Assembly: GCA_024236235.1 (NCBI GenBank)
Contig: JACKKV010000003.1
Span: 193,501-257,500 of the forward strand
Reading direction: 5' to 3'
Length of the DNA: 64,000 bases
DNA from: Novosphingobium sp.
Lineage (GTDB): Bacteria; Pseudomonadota; Alphaproteobacteria; Sphingomonadales; Sphingomonadaceae
The notes under the pieces are model-generated. The model saw only the letters and a list, made by a program, of their open reading frames with translations, did no database searches and was not told where the DNA came from. Of the stretch, positions 27,636-37,076 are shown piece by piece. Numbering within the stretch: the stretch's first letter is position 1; every line of letters starts with the position of its first letter. The position numbers and the translations under genes are program-made.

Positions 27636-29555
27636 ATGTCCCTGATCGCCTGCATCGAAGGCGCCAATGGCCTGCCTTCATCGACTGCTGACAGGCTGGG
27701 CCAGTCGCTCGGCTTGTTTTCCGCACAAAAGGCTGCATACCACAGCGAGGCCGGTCATTGCCTTGCCGCAACGCCCGGTTCCCCCGGCCAGACCCCCGTG
27801 CGCAGTTGGCGTCCTGTCCAGACAGCTTCTGGCGCGGCTGTGCTGTTTGCCGGATGGCTGGACAATGCAGCCGAACTGGCCGGGGTGCTCGGCCTGCCGA
27901 CGGAATCGGACAATGCGTTGATCTATGGCGCGGCGGTGGACCGCTGGGGCGATGATGCGGATGGTCATGCCATCGGCTGTTATGCCGCAATCGTGAAGGG
28001 CGCTGCGCCCGGTATGCGCCTTGCCCGCAGCCCCTGGGCCGCACCGCCTCTGCGCTATTTCCAGAGCGGCGATGTGATCGCCGCCGCATCAGTAACCCGC
28101 GCCCTGCAAGCTTGCGGCCTGCCGGCCACGCCCAACCTGCGGACGCTGGCTGACAGCCTGTTCCTCAGTCTTCATGCGCACGATGGCTGGTACGAGGGTG
28201 AAAAGATCGTGCCGCCAGGCGCAGTGGTTCACCTGCATCGGGATGGCGCGCGCATTATTCGCTGGTACGATCATCTGGCGCCGCGCCCACTGCTGCGCCT
28301 GCGCAAGCCGCGCGATTATGTGGAAGCCGCGGATGAGCTGCTGACCCGGGCAGTGGCGGCAAGCGCAAAGGGAGCAAAACAACCAGGCGTGCTGCTCAGC
28401 GGTGGGCTGGATTCAACCAATATCGCCGCCCGCCTGATGCCACTGCTGCCGCAGGGAAAGCCGCTATCCGCCTTCACCCTGACGCCCGATCCGCAATGGC
28501 GCGGCGTGGCCCCGCCGGGGCAGATCGCCGATGAAACAGCGCACGTCCGGTCCTTTTGCGCCATGCATCCGGGAATTGAGGCGCATTTCAGTGCCGATGG
28601 CGGCACGGAGTTCGATCACGCACTTGACCGGATGCTGCTGGCGACCGGAGCGGCCCCCTTGCTGACCCGTGTGCTCGGGCCATTCCACGGGCTTTACGAG
28701 GCGGCCCGCGACAGGGGGTGCGACCTGATGATCGCCGGATGGCACGGTAACGCCACCTTCAGTTCGGGCGGGGAATGGGGCCTGTGCGAATACCTGCGCG
28801 CCGGGCGATTGCTTCAACTATACAAGGCGCTACACGCAATCCCGCGCCGATCGCGCCCGATATTCCGTGAATTCCTGCGCCTTTCGCTGCTGCCTCATTT
28901 TCCGCCCGGGTTCCAAAGGCGCTGGAAGGCCTTTCGCGGCGTTCCCGAGATCGATTATCCGCGCGCGGCGCACCCGCTGCATCCTGCCGCAATCGATGCT
29001 CATGACCTCATGCGGGCAGGTGAGGCGGCAGGGTGGGGCAACCGTCCCCATTGGTACAGCCGGGATACGCATTGGCGGCACTCGAACAGCGGCGCCGAAT
29101 GGGCGCACGCCGATATCCTCTGCGGGTTCGAGCAATTGTATGGCATTCGCACCCGTGACCCCACGCTTTATCGCCCGCTGGTGGAATTCTGCCGCGCGGT
29201 CCCGACGGATATTTTCCTGCGCGACGGGCAGCAACGCTGGCTGGCGCGCGAGCTGGGGCGCGGCCATCTGCCCGAGGAAATCCGCACCGAACAGCGCCAC
29301 GGGCTGATCGGCGCGGACTGGCACAGCCGCCTGGCCCGCCGCCTGCCCGAACTGCGCGCCGAACTGGAGCGCGCCGCGCGTGACCCGCTGCTGGCCGAAC
29401 TGGTCGATTTTGCCGAACTGCGCCGCAGGCTGGATGATTTCCCGGCGGAAACGGACGGATCGATGCGTCAGTTTCTGCGCTATACGGTGGCCGTGCCCAA
29501 TCTTGTCCTTGCCGCGCGATTCCTGCGCCACGCCAGCGGGCGGAACGAGCCATGA
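27636..29555 (+). CDS. Lasso-peptide cyclase (C), asparagine-synthetase-like
   Basis: A 639-residue protein of the asparagine synthetase B fold that adenylates the ring Glu/Asp and closes the isopeptide bond. The ATP pyrophosphatase loop SGGLDS is at 255-260. The N-terminal domain looks like class II glutaminase but starts MSLIA, with no Cys at position 2, so it cannot hydrolyse glutamine; this is expected for a cyclase that uses the precursor's own amine. It starts 41 nt after the precursor and overlaps the exporter by ATGA. Confidence 0.9.
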   Translation: MSLIACIEGANGLPSSTADRLGQSLGLFSAQKAAYHSEAGHCLAATPGSPGQTPVRSWRPVQTASGAAVLFAGWLDNAAELAGVLGLPTESDNALIYGAAVDRWGDDADGHAIGCYAAIVKGAAPGMRLARSPWAAPPLRYFQSGDVIAAASVTRALQACGLPATPNLRTLADSLFLSLHAHDGWYEGEKIVPPGAVVHLHRDGARIIRWYDHLAPRPLLRLRKPRDYVEAADELLTRAVAASAKGAKQPGVLLSGGLDSTNIAARLMPLLPQGKPLSAFTLTPDPQWRGVAPPGQIADETAHVRSFCAMHPGIEAHFSADGGTEFDHALDRMLLATGAAPLLTRVLGPFHGLYEAARDRGCDLMIAGWHGNATFSSGGEWGLCEYLRAGRLLQLYKALHAIPRRSRPIFREFLRLSLLPHFPPGFQRRWKAFRGVPEIDYPRAAHPLHPAAIDAHDLMRAGEAAGWGNRPHWYSRDTHWRHSNSGAEWAHADILCGFEQLYGIRTRDPTLYRPLVEFCRAVPTDIFLRDGQQRWLARELGRGHLPEEIRTEQRHGLIGADWHSRLARRLPELRAELERAARDPLLAELVDFAELRRRLDDFPAETDGSMRQFLRYTVAVPNLVLAARFLRHASGRNEP

Positions 29556-31273
29556 GCCTGTGGCGCGAAACCGCGCGCGCGCATGGCGGCGCGGCGGCAG
29601 TCCTGCTGGGCCTGATGGCCCTGTCCGGCCTGAGCGAGGGCTTTGGCCTCCTGCTGCTGGTCCCGATTCTGGGCGTCCTGGCCGGGGCGCAGGAACCCAC
29701 TGGCCTGCTTGGCGGATGGGCGGCGGCGCCGGGCATTCCGCTCGCGCTCGCGCCGCTGCTGGCGATATTTGTCGCGCTGGTGGCGCTGCGTTCGGCGGTC
29801 AATTTCGCCCGGGCTGCGGCGGCGTTCAGGCTGGAGGCGCGCGTGACCGATGGCCTGCGCGAACGCGCCTGGGATGCTCTGCTGCATTGCGAATGGCGCA
29901 GGCTCTCGGCGATGAGCCAGTCGGCCACCGCCAGCCTGCTCATCACTGATATCGACCGGATCGGTTATGGCGTGAACCGCATACTCGCCGCTGCCGCCAC
30001 CACCTTCACCATGGCGGGCCTCGCTCTGGCCGCGCTGGCGCTGTCGCCGCCGCTGGCGCTGGTCGCCGGGGCCGGGGCGGCGCTGGTCCTGCTGGCCTAT
30101 CGCCGCCTGCGCCGCCGCGCGCTGGCGCTGGGCGAGCAGACGGGTGCGGCATATGAGGCGATTCACCGCCATTACGGCGAAGGGCTGCGCGGCATGCGGA
30201 TCATCCGCAGCTTCGGGCGCGAGGAAGAGGCGAGCGAGCGCGGGCGCGCCGCATTGCGCGGATTGCGCCGCTCGCAAATGGTCTATCTGCGCGATTTCAA
30301 TCTGGCGCAGCTGGTGCTGCAACTGGGCGGGGCGCTGGTGCTGGCGCTGGCCACGCTGGTTGCCGTCACCCGTTTCGGCGCACGGCTGGAACAGATCGTA
30401 CCGCTGGCCGCGCTGGGCGCGCGCGCCGTGCCGCTGCTGGGCGCTTTACAGCAACAGGCGCAGGATATCGCGCATTCCCGGCCCGCCTTCACCGCCGCCC
30501 GCCGCCTGATCGAACAGGCCGAGGCCGGTCGCGAGAGCGCGACAAGCGACGGCGGCCCCGCGCCGCGCCTGCGCTCTGCCCTGTCCGTAGAAGGGTTGAG
30601 CGTGCGTTTTGCCGGGCGGGATGCGGCGGCGCTGGACGGGGTCACACTGCAACTGCCCGCAGGCAGCCTGACGCTGATCGGGGGCGCATCCGGATCGGGC
30701 AAGAGCACGCTGGCCGATTGCCTGGCCGGGCTGGTCAGCCCGGATGAAGGGATGATCGCGATTGACGGGGCGCCACTGTGTGGCGGGATGCGCGCGGCGT
30801 GGCGCAGCCGCGTCACTTATGTCCAGCAGGAACCGCTGTTCTTCGCCGGAACGATCCGCGAAAACCTGCGCTTTGCCGATCCTGCGGCGGATGAGGCCCG
30901 GATGATGGCCGCGCTGGAACGGGCAGCAGCAGGTTTCGTGACAGCCCTGCCTGAGCGGCTGGAGACCAGGATCGGCGAAGGCGGGCATGAGTTTTCAGGC
31001 GGGGAGAAGCAGCGCCTGGCCCTTGCCCGGGCCTTGCTGCGCGAACCGGATCTGCTGATTCTGGACGAGCCCACCAGTGCACTCGATCCCGCAAACGAAG
31101 CCGCGATCATCGCTGCCATCGATGCCCTGCGCGGCAGCCTGACAATCGTGATTCTGGGCCATCGCGACGCCTTTGCCCGCATCGCGGATCAGGAAGCGGT
31201 CCTGGAACAGGGCCACCTCGTGCCGCTCCGCAGCAAGGCGGGCGATATTGCCCCGCGCCACGTGTTTCCTTAA
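29552..31273 (+). CDS. Lasso-peptide ABC exporter (D)
   Basis: A 573-residue half transporter with an N-terminal six-helix membrane domain and a C-terminal ATPase: Walker A GGASGSGKS (377-385), signature FSGGEKQR, Walker B LLILDEPTSALD. McjD-type exporters secrete the mature peptide and often give self-immunity. It has no N-terminal C39 peptidase domain, as expected because B2 does the cleavage. It is the last gene of the cluster; no isopeptidase or TonB receptor gene follows. Confidence 0.9.
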   Translation: MSLWRETARAHGGAAAVLLGLMALSGLSEGFGLLLLVPILGVLAGAQEPTGLLGGWAAAPGIPLALAPLLAIFVALVALRSAVNFARAAAAFRLEARVTDGLRERAWDALLHCEWRRLSAMSQSATASLLITDIDRIGYGVNRILAAAATTFTMAGLALAALALSPPLALVAGAGAALVLLAYRRLRRRALALGEQTGAAYEAIHRHYGEGLRGMRIIRSFGREEEASERGRAALRGLRRSQMVYLRDFNLAQLVLQLGGALVLALATLVAVTRFGARLEQIVPLAALGARAVPLLGALQQQAQDIAHSRPAFTAARRLIEQAEAGRESATSDGGPAPRLRSALSVEGLSVRFAGRDAAALDGVTLQLPAGSLTLIGGASGSGKSTLADCLAGLVSPDEGMIAIDGAPLCGGMRAAWRSRVTYVQQEPLFFAGTIRENLRFADPAADEARMMAALERAAAGFVTALPERLETRIGEGGHEFSGGEKQRLALARALLREPDLLILDEPTSALDPANEAAIIAAIDALRGSLTIVILGHRDAFARIADQEAVLEQGHLVPLRSKAGDIAPRHVFP

Positions 31274-31382
31274 GGAACGCAGCAAGCTGAATTCAGCGAC
31301 TATTCACGGCCACACTGGCACATCGGGAGCCAGTCCGGCAGGTCACCCGCACCTGACCCGGCCCGAAAGGTGAGCAGAGGAT

Positions 31383-31898
31383 ATGATGATTTTGCGCAGC
31401 AAGAGTGTGATGACGGCCGCCGCGACCGCACCGCTTGCCCTTGCAGCCTTGCCGGTCGCTGCCCCTGCCATGGCGCAGGTGCAGTACCGGCAGGAAATAA
31501 CCAACAATCTGTCGCGCTGCACCTCGGACAAAGGGCCGGCAGTCTATGTCACGGTGGACGGCGTGAAATCCTCGCAAGGCAAGATTCGCGTGCAGGCCTA
31601 TCGCGGGGTGGAGCAGGACTGGCTGGAAAAAGGCCGCTGGCTGAGCCGCATCGAAGTGCCCGCCAAGGCCGGAACCATGACCTTCTGCGTTCCCCTGCCG
31701 GCCGCCGGAACCTTTGGCATCGCGGTGCGCCATGACGCCAATGGCAATGGCAAGACCGATCTCAGCCAGGATGGTGGAGGCATGTCCAACAACCCCAGCC
31801 TCAACATCTTCAATCTGGGCAAGCCGAATTACCGCAAGACCGCCTTCACCGTGAGCGGCGGGGTGCAATCGATCCGCATCCGCATGCGCTATATGTAG
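31383..31898 (+). CDS. DUF2141 family exported protein
   Basis: A 171-residue secreted protein with a clear signal peptide (cleavage probably after APAMA). The mature part has the DUF2141 layout: KIRVQAYRG, a FGIAVRHDANGNGKTDLSQDGG loop rich in Asp/Asn/Gly that could bind calcium, and a final beta strand. Function unknown. It starts 110 nt after the exporter with GCAGAGGA just upstream and probably has its own promoter. Confidence 0.82.
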   Translation: MMILRSKSVMTAAATAPLALAALPVAAPAMAQVQYRQEITNNLSRCTSDKGPAVYVTVDGVKSSQGKIRVQAYRGVEQDWLEKGRWLSRIEVPAKAGTMTFCVPLPAAGTFGIAVRHDANGNGKTDLSQDGGGMSNNPSLNIFNLGKPNYRKTAFTVSGGVQSIRIRMRYM

Positions 31899-31913
31899 GC
31901 CCGCCGCCAGTCG

Positions 31914-32684
31914 TCAGCCGAGCCCCCCGGACGCGCGCCGTTCTGCCGCGATCCGGCGCACATCGGCAAGATCGGCAAGCTTGTCGACGTCCACGGCGGC
32001 CAGCCCGTCTGCCGCCGCGACCGCGCGCGCCTCGATGCCGATCCGCCGCCCCAGCCGTGCCACCGCCTCCGCCAGGGTCAGCCGCCCGCGAAGATAAAGC
32101 CACAGCGTTGCCACCCCCAGCCGCGCGGCGATTTTCCAGGGCCGTTTGCGGTTGCGCTCTACCTCGCTCCACACCGTGAGCGCAGCCTTTGCCCGTGCAT
32201 GCGCAAGGTAGAACAGATTGCACCCCGACCATTCGCCGTCAGCGAATTTGAGCCACGTTCGGCGGCTGTTCGGCAGCGCAATGTCCACCTTGTGCCGCTC
32301 TGCCAACATTATGGAAACATCAGCATCAGCAGGCGTATCGGCGATGAACTGGCGGACCCATTGCGGGCGGAGCAGGGCATGATCGGCGGTGGTGACCAGC
32401 AACGGCGCGCCCAGCGCGGCAAAGCCCTGCGCCACACTGGCACTTGGCCCCGGGGCGGCCTCCAGTACTGTGCAGTTGAGTCGTCGAGCCAGTGCCGCGA
32501 CTTCTGCATCGCTGCAGGAAACGGCGATCCGTTCGATTCCTGCCGCGCTCAACGCCGCGTGAACCCGGGCAAGTAGCGGTACGCCTTCGACCTCGATCAG
32601 GGCCTTGTGCGCGACGGCTTCAGCCTGACACAGGGCGTCCCGCTCGCCCCGCGATCCGGCAAGGATCAGCGCGGAAAGCGTCAT
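31914..32684 (-). CDS. NTP transferase domain protein (MobA-like fold)
   Basis: A 256-residue nucleotidyltransferase with the Rossmann-like NTP-transferase fold: LSALILAGSRGERD at the N-terminus, HKALIEVEGVPLLARV and VTTADHALL at the metal-site position. The sugar or alcohol phosphate it activates is unknown. Its ATG overlaps the stop of the Tam41-like gene by ATGA, and that gene is likewise coupled to the lipid kinase, so the three form a tight operon likely acting on one lipid head group. Confidence 0.78.
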   Translation of the reverse strand: MTLSALILAGSRGERDALCQAEAVAHKALIEVEGVPLLARVHAALSAAGIERIAVSCSDAEVAALARRLNCTVLEAAPGPSASVAQGFAALGAPLLVTTADHALLRPQWVRQFIADTPADADVSIMLAERHKVDIALPNSRRTWLKFADGEWSGCNLFYLAHARAKAALTVWSEVERNRKRPWKIAARLGVATLWLYLRGRLTLAEAVARLGRRIGIEARAVAAADGLAAVDVDKLADLADVRRIAAERRASGGLG

Positions 32685-33577
32685 CGCGCACGCTTTCTTG
32701 CGCGCCAGACCTGCCACAGCACACCCGGCGCGGCGAGCAACGGGTGCCGTTCGCGCCAGGGGGTCAGGGTAACGGCAACGCCCGTGTGCCGTTGGATCTT
32801 CCAGGCGGCATAGCGCGCTGCGCCCTCAAAGGTGGTGCTGGCCCGGATCAGGCGGAGCAGGTTGTACGGCTTGCCGAGCCGCCGCCGCCGCGCCCACCAG
32901 CGCCGGATCCGCTGTGCGTCGCCCGGCCCGAGCCGAGGGGCGATTTCTCCGGCCTGCTGTGTGAAAGCGATCCCGCCCGCTTCCAGCGCGAGCGGCAGCA
33001 GCCCTTCGAAATGAGTCTGATTCGCAGTCAGGATTGAATCCTCCCGTCCGGCCGCTTCCACCCGGAATTCGGCGCGGTAAGTGGCGCGAAACAGCGCCCG
33101 CCAAAAGGCGTCGGGCGGCCCCGATGATGGCCCCAACGCCGCCGCCAGCCGTGCCGCGGTCATCGCTGCTGCGGCCAAAGCTTCGACGACCTGACGATGA
33201 GCATTTTCGTCCGCGCCCCACGCCAGCGCGCAGGGCTGGACAAAGCGTGCCCAGATCGTGGTGTCGACAAGCTGGCCCGATGCGGCCGCCTGGAAAGTGC
33301 CGATATTCATCGTCGCCACCTTGGCCCGCAGCCCTTGCCCGCCCGCGTCCCATTCGTGATAGCTGACACGCGGCCAGATGCCGCGCTCCACCGCGCCGGG
33401 CAGCAACACATAATAGTCCAGCACCCCTTCGAGCGAGCCGGTTCGCAGGTTGGAGCCGTAGAACAGCACGGCCACAGCCCCGGCCGCACGGCCAAGCCGT
33501 TCGGCCTGATCGCGCACCGGCTGCGCCATGGGCGCGGCAATTCCGGAGGCGATGCGCGCGTTAAGCGCCGCGCTCAC
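32681..33577 (-). CDS. Tam41-like nucleotidyltransferase-fold protein
   Basis: A 298-residue soluble protein. Near the N-terminus it has FYGSNLRTG (40-46) and LDYYVLL (53-59), the GS...D pattern of nucleotidyltransferases, and later KVATMNIGTFQAAASGQLVD, which resembles the phosphatidate cytidylyltransferase Tam41 of mitochondria. It could make a CDP-activated lipid from the product of the neighbouring lipid kinase. The similarity is seen by eye only; the enzyme class is inferred. Confidence 0.55.
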   Translation of the reverse strand: MSAALNARIASGIAAPMAQPVRDQAERLGRAAGAVAVLFYGSNLRTGSLEGVLDYYVLLPGAVERGIWPRVSYHEWDAGGQGLRAKVATMNIGTFQAAASGQLVDTTIWARFVQPCALAWGADENAHRQVVEALAAAAMTAARLAAALGPSSGPPDAFWRALFRATYRAEFRVEAAGREDSILTANQTHFEGLLPLALEAGGIAFTQQAGEIAPRLGPGDAQRIRRWWARRRRLGKPYNLLRLIRASTTFEGAARYAAWKIQRHTGVAVTLTPWRERHPLLAAPGVLWQVWRARKRAR

Positions 33578-34623
33578 GGGGCGATGAATTGAAGCTTCGG
33601 ACCCATGCGCAAACGATAGCGGCCCGCAGGGAATGCTTCACCATCGAGAATAAAGCGGTCGCCGAATTCCACCCATGCTTCGTTGGTCGATCCGCGAAAC
33701 ACCCCCAACCGTTCGTGACCCGGGGTTTCCCAACCGCTCAGCAGCGCAGGAACCATGGCCACCACCCGGCGCAGTGGTGCGTCAATGACCGAATAGCGGA
33801 TCCCGCTGCGCGGCTTGCCGAACGGCTGCATGCCGAGCGGAAAACGCGACAGCGTCGAAACCAGCAGCGAATAGCGTTCGCCATCGCGGCCATGACGGCT
33901 GGCCGCCAGTTCTGCCCGGTCATGACCGACGTAGAAACGCATCGGCGTCCGCTTGCGCCAGTCGCCCCGGCCAATGCCGAACAGGGCCTGCGCCATGCCG
34001 CTCACCGCGGTCAGGGCGACCGCCAGATTGTTGAACGCGCCGTAGCGATGCGCAGTCTGCCCGGCCTGAGTCGCAGTGTTGAAAATGCCTGCGCCGAGGA
34101 TGAAGCCATGCGCTTCGCCCCCATCACCACCGGGCTGGTCGACCACCACCGGGCAGCGTTCGACGATGCGCCCGCCCCGCGCCGCTTCCAGCGCTTCAGG
34201 CAAGGACCAGTGATTGGGCAGGCCAAGGTCGACGGCAAGTGCGTTGGTCTTGCCCTTGGGCAGCACGATCAGCGGCGGCCAGTCGTGCCCGAACACCGGC
34301 GCACCGGCCGTCAGCACATCGCGCACGGTCCCGTCGCCGCCATCAACCACCAGGAAATCGATCCCGCGCGCGGCAAATCCGGCCAGGATTTCAGGCAATT
34401 CACCACGCGCACCCGGTACCGCGTTCAGCACGTTGGGCTGGCCGTCCATTTCCGGCACATGGCCACGATTGCGATGGCTGCGCGGGTTGCGGATTACGCC
34501 CACCAACGGCAGCGAACCAGCTGCGCGCGCGCTGTGCACGCGCCGCAACGGCACCGCATCCACGCCCGGATCGACCGCGAAAACGCGCGGCAAGGCGTCA
34601 AATTCGTGAACCGATCCATCCAT
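33574..34623 (-). CDS. Diacylglycerol/sphingoid lipid kinase family protein
   Basis: A 349-residue lipid kinase of the DAGK catalytic family. The ATP-binding glycine motif VDGGDGTVRDVL (GGDGT at 95-99) and the following LIVLPKGKTNALA strand are typical, and a C-terminal beta-sandwich half follows. It could phosphorylate diacylglycerol, a sphingoid base or ceramide. It is the first gene of the operon with the Tam41-like and NTP-transferase genes. A 126-nt upstream region with a poly-T stretch likely holds the promoter. Confidence 0.85.
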   Translation of the reverse strand: MDGSVHEFDALPRVFAVDPGVDAVPLRRVHSARAAGSLPLVGVIRNPRSHRNRGHVPEMDGQPNVLNAVPGARGELPEILAGFAARGIDFLVVDGGDGTVRDVLTAGAPVFGHDWPPLIVLPKGKTNALAVDLGLPNHWSLPEALEAARGGRIVERCPVVVDQPGGDGGEAHGFILGAGIFNTATQAGQTAHRYGAFNNLAVALTAVSGMAQALFGIGRGDWRKRTPMRFYVGHDRAELAASRHGRDGERYSLLVSTLSRFPLGMQPFGKPRSGIRYSVIDAPLRRVVAMVPALLSGWETPGHERLGVFRGSTNEAWVEFGDRFILDGEAFPAGRYRLRMGPKLQFIAP

Positions 34624-34749
34624 GGCGCTGCCTTATCCATGGAGCCGCCACGAATTACTACATTTTTTTGACGCAACGCTGGTGGATACGGCGCGATTGG
34701 GGCTTAAAGGCAACGCTTTCCCGACGGTCGCAGATGCCGCAACTGTCCT

Positions 34750-35688
34750 TCACAAAGGGTAACCCAATTCCTCCAGTGGCAGGTCACGCAAATTCAGGAG
34801 CCTCCGGTTAGCGGGAGCGTAGACCGCGTCAATGCGTTCGCGCACGGACCGGGGCAATATCTCGCCTCGGCTGGCCATGCCGGGCACATGCCCCAGCATA
34901 AACTTCACTGCATGGCGTACGCCCTGCCAATAGGGCACATCGATCAGGTAGCTCTTGTTCACGACCGACTGGCGCGTGAACAGATTGACGCAGCGCAAGA
35001 TTAACAGGCCTAGGGGGCCAAGCGAGCGGTTCGCGGTTTTCGTGCTCGCCGTCGCCGCACTTGCGAACTCAACCCCCAGATCCTCACTCAGCCGGGCCAG
35101 CAAGCGCGTGCGGTCGCGCAGCCATTCATAGGGATAGACGTGGACCCGCTCAGGTCCGAACAGATCATCATAGCAGGCAATCAGCCGGTCGAATTCAAAA
35201 TGTTCGAATTCAAAGGCGGGCGCTTTGTAGGCGCGGGTCAGAGCACCGCGGACATAGTCATGAGTGTTGAAATACCGTCTCGCACCGAAGGTTCCCCCGC
35301 CCGATACATATTGCGCATAGGAAGCTCGCACGATGTCGTGCTGATTGCGTATGAAAATGACAATTTTCGCATCGGGCAGCACGAGATGGAGGCGCCGCGC
35401 CATCTCCGCTCCGATCAATCCGTGCATGCCGCCATTGTGAATATAGCCCGAGAGATTCTCTTCGCTCAGCACGATCGGGCGTTGTCGTTTATCCAGCCCA
35501 AGCATTTGCCTGGCCTCATCGGCAACGAAATGAAGCCCCGGTGGATTCAGGAACGCGCGCTGCGTCACCTTGCGGTCAATAAAATCGTGGCTGACCGCAA
35601 GTGGCCAGACATGTTTCTGGAACCATGTTGTCGCTGTCTTGTGATAGCCGATGTGAGCTATCGGGGCGACCTGCAGCTGTGAGCTCAT
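34750..35688 (-). CDS. Sulfotransferase family protein
   Basis: A 312-residue predicted PAPS-dependent sulfotransferase. The 5'-phosphosulfate loop is HIGYHKTATTWFQ near the N-terminus and the 3'-phosphate site is IFIRNQHDIVRASY. It may sulfate a glycan, lipid or peptide. Its base composition is visibly less GC-rich than the surrounding genes, which suggests later acquisition. Neighbouring flippase and GMC oxidoreductase genes on the same strand may share the transfer event. Confidence 0.8.
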   Translation of the reverse strand: MSSQLQVAPIAHIGYHKTATTWFQKHVWPLAVSHDFIDRKVTQRAFLNPPGLHFVADEARQMLGLDKRQRPIVLSEENLSGYIHNGGMHGLIGAEMARRLHLVLPDAKIVIFIRNQHDIVRASYAQYVSGGGTFGARRYFNTHDYVRGALTRAYKAPAFEFEHFEFDRLIACYDDLFGPERVHVYPYEWLRDRTRLLARLSEDLGVEFASAATASTKTANRSLGPLGLLILRCVNLFTRQSVVNKSYLIDVPYWQGVRHAVKFMLGHVPGMASRGEILPRSVRERIDAVYAPANRRLLNLRDLPLEELGYPL

Positions 35689-35758
35689 CCCCGATCAGAT
35701 ATTCCAGCCAGGGCAGGCTGTCCACCAGACGCGATAAGATGCGCCCCGCTTTCGGACC

Positions 35759-37069
35759 TCATCCTGACGACGCCCGTCCGCGAATGTGATGATAGAACCA
35801 AAAACATTGCAGCGCGACGGTGATCGCGCTGGCGGCAAGGTAAGCCCATCCGGCACCGCTCAAGCCGTCTGCACCGGTGCGCAGAACCAGGACGAGCGTG
35901 AACACGGCTGCCGAAACAAGCGCGGTAATCAGTGACCGGCTCGGGCGACCAAGCGAATACAAGGCAGGATCGACCGCGAAAACAAGTACGCTGGCAGTGG
36001 TTGCGGCCGAAATCATCACCAGAACCTCATGTGCTGCAACATATTCGCTGCCGAACACCAGGCCGATCAGCGAGCGTCCGGCGAAGACAATCGCAATTGT
36101 CACAAGCGCGCTGGTCCCCGCCGCAACGAGGCCCGAATGCACCACAGTCCTGGCAAGCCGCGTCCATTCACCGGCGTTCGCTAGCCGCGCTACATCGGGA
36201 TAGATCGACTGGTTGAGAAGTTCGACCGGCTTCGAAAAGGCGGTGCCAAGCTCCCTTGCAATCCTCAGCAGGCCAGATGCTGCGGGTGTCAGGATAGCGC
36301 CAACCAGGAAGGTTGCCAGATGATTTGGAACCAATGCCATCGAAGAGTGCAGATTGGCTATGATCGAGAAACGCCAGATGCCTGCATTGCCTTCGGCCAG
36401 CCCGCGCACGGACAGGTCCATGCCCCGCAGCAGATCGCGGCGGGCCGCTTCGCGCCAGCCAAGCCAGATGGCAACGACAGCGCCCGCAAAGCCGGCCACC
36501 AGCCACACTGCGAGATAGGCAAACAGCGCTGTGTCGAGCAGATAGCAGGCGATGACCCCCAGTAACCGGCCAAGCGGCGTGACTACGCTGTGCTGGGCCA
36601 GAAGATCGAACCGGCCAAACAGGCGCAGCACCCCCTTGGGTGTGGCGATGGCATTAGTGAACGCCAGCAGGGAAATCATCTGCGCCGCCGCGATCAGACG
36701 ATCATCCCATGCAAGCTGTCCGCCGATGACGGGTGCCAGCACAACGGCGGCAGCCAGCGCCAGCCCTGCGGCAAGTACATCCAGCAAGGTCCCAGCCTTG
36801 AGCAGACGCTGGAACGCCGCCGTATCCCCACCTTCGAGATGTTCGACCCCATAACGAATGATCGCCTGATTGGACTGGAACGCGGCCAGACCCGTCAGCA
36901 GCTGAACCTGGGCGAGCAACATGGAAAACACCCCGAATTCGGCAAGACCGAGACCGCGGGCAGCAAGGGCGAAACTGGCAAGCTGGAGCAATCCGGCAGA
37001 CGCCTTGCCGGTCAGTAACAAACCCGCATTCCTGAGAGCCTTCGCGAAGACTCCTGACGAGGCCTGCAT
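35759..37069 (-). CDS. Polysaccharide/lipid-linked flippase (MATE/Wzx-like)
   Basis: A 436-residue integral membrane protein with about 12-14 helices, of the oligosaccharide flippase superfamily (segments such as LARGLGLAEFGVFSMLLAQ and GLLRIARELGTAF). It probably moves a lipid-linked sugar or lipid across the inner membrane. The start chosen is the ATG at 37069, 8 nt after the GMC oxidoreductase stop; an ATG at 37099 overlapping that gene is an alternative. A second, related flippase is at 41274. Confidence 0.8.
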   Translation of the reverse strand: MQASSGVFAKALRNAGLLLTGKASAGLLQLASFALAARGLGLAEFGVFSMLLAQVQLLTGLAAFQSNQAIIRYGVEHLEGGDTAAFQRLLKAGTLLDVLAAGLALAAAVVLAPVIGGQLAWDDRLIAAAQMISLLAFTNAIATPKGVLRLFGRFDLLAQHSVVTPLGRLLGVIACYLLDTALFAYLAVWLVAGFAGAVVAIWLGWREAARRDLLRGMDLSVRGLAEGNAGIWRFSIIANLHSSMALVPNHLATFLVGAILTPAASGLLRIARELGTAFSKPVELLNQSIYPDVARLANAGEWTRLARTVVHSGLVAAGTSALVTIAIVFAGRSLIGLVFGSEYVAAHEVLVMISAATTASVLVFAVDPALYSLGRPSRSLITALVSAAVFTLVLVLRTGADGLSGAGWAYLAASAITVALQCFWFYHHIRGRASSG

Positions 37070-37076
37070 CGGGCCG

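Noticed and set aside
27636..29555. Asparagine synthetase of amino-acid metabolism
   Set aside because: No N-terminal catalytic Cys and embedded in the lasso cluster directly after the precursor.
31274..31913. Lasso isopeptidase or TonB receptor downstream of the exporter
   Set aside because: Only a DUF2141 protein follows; no such genes seen in the window.
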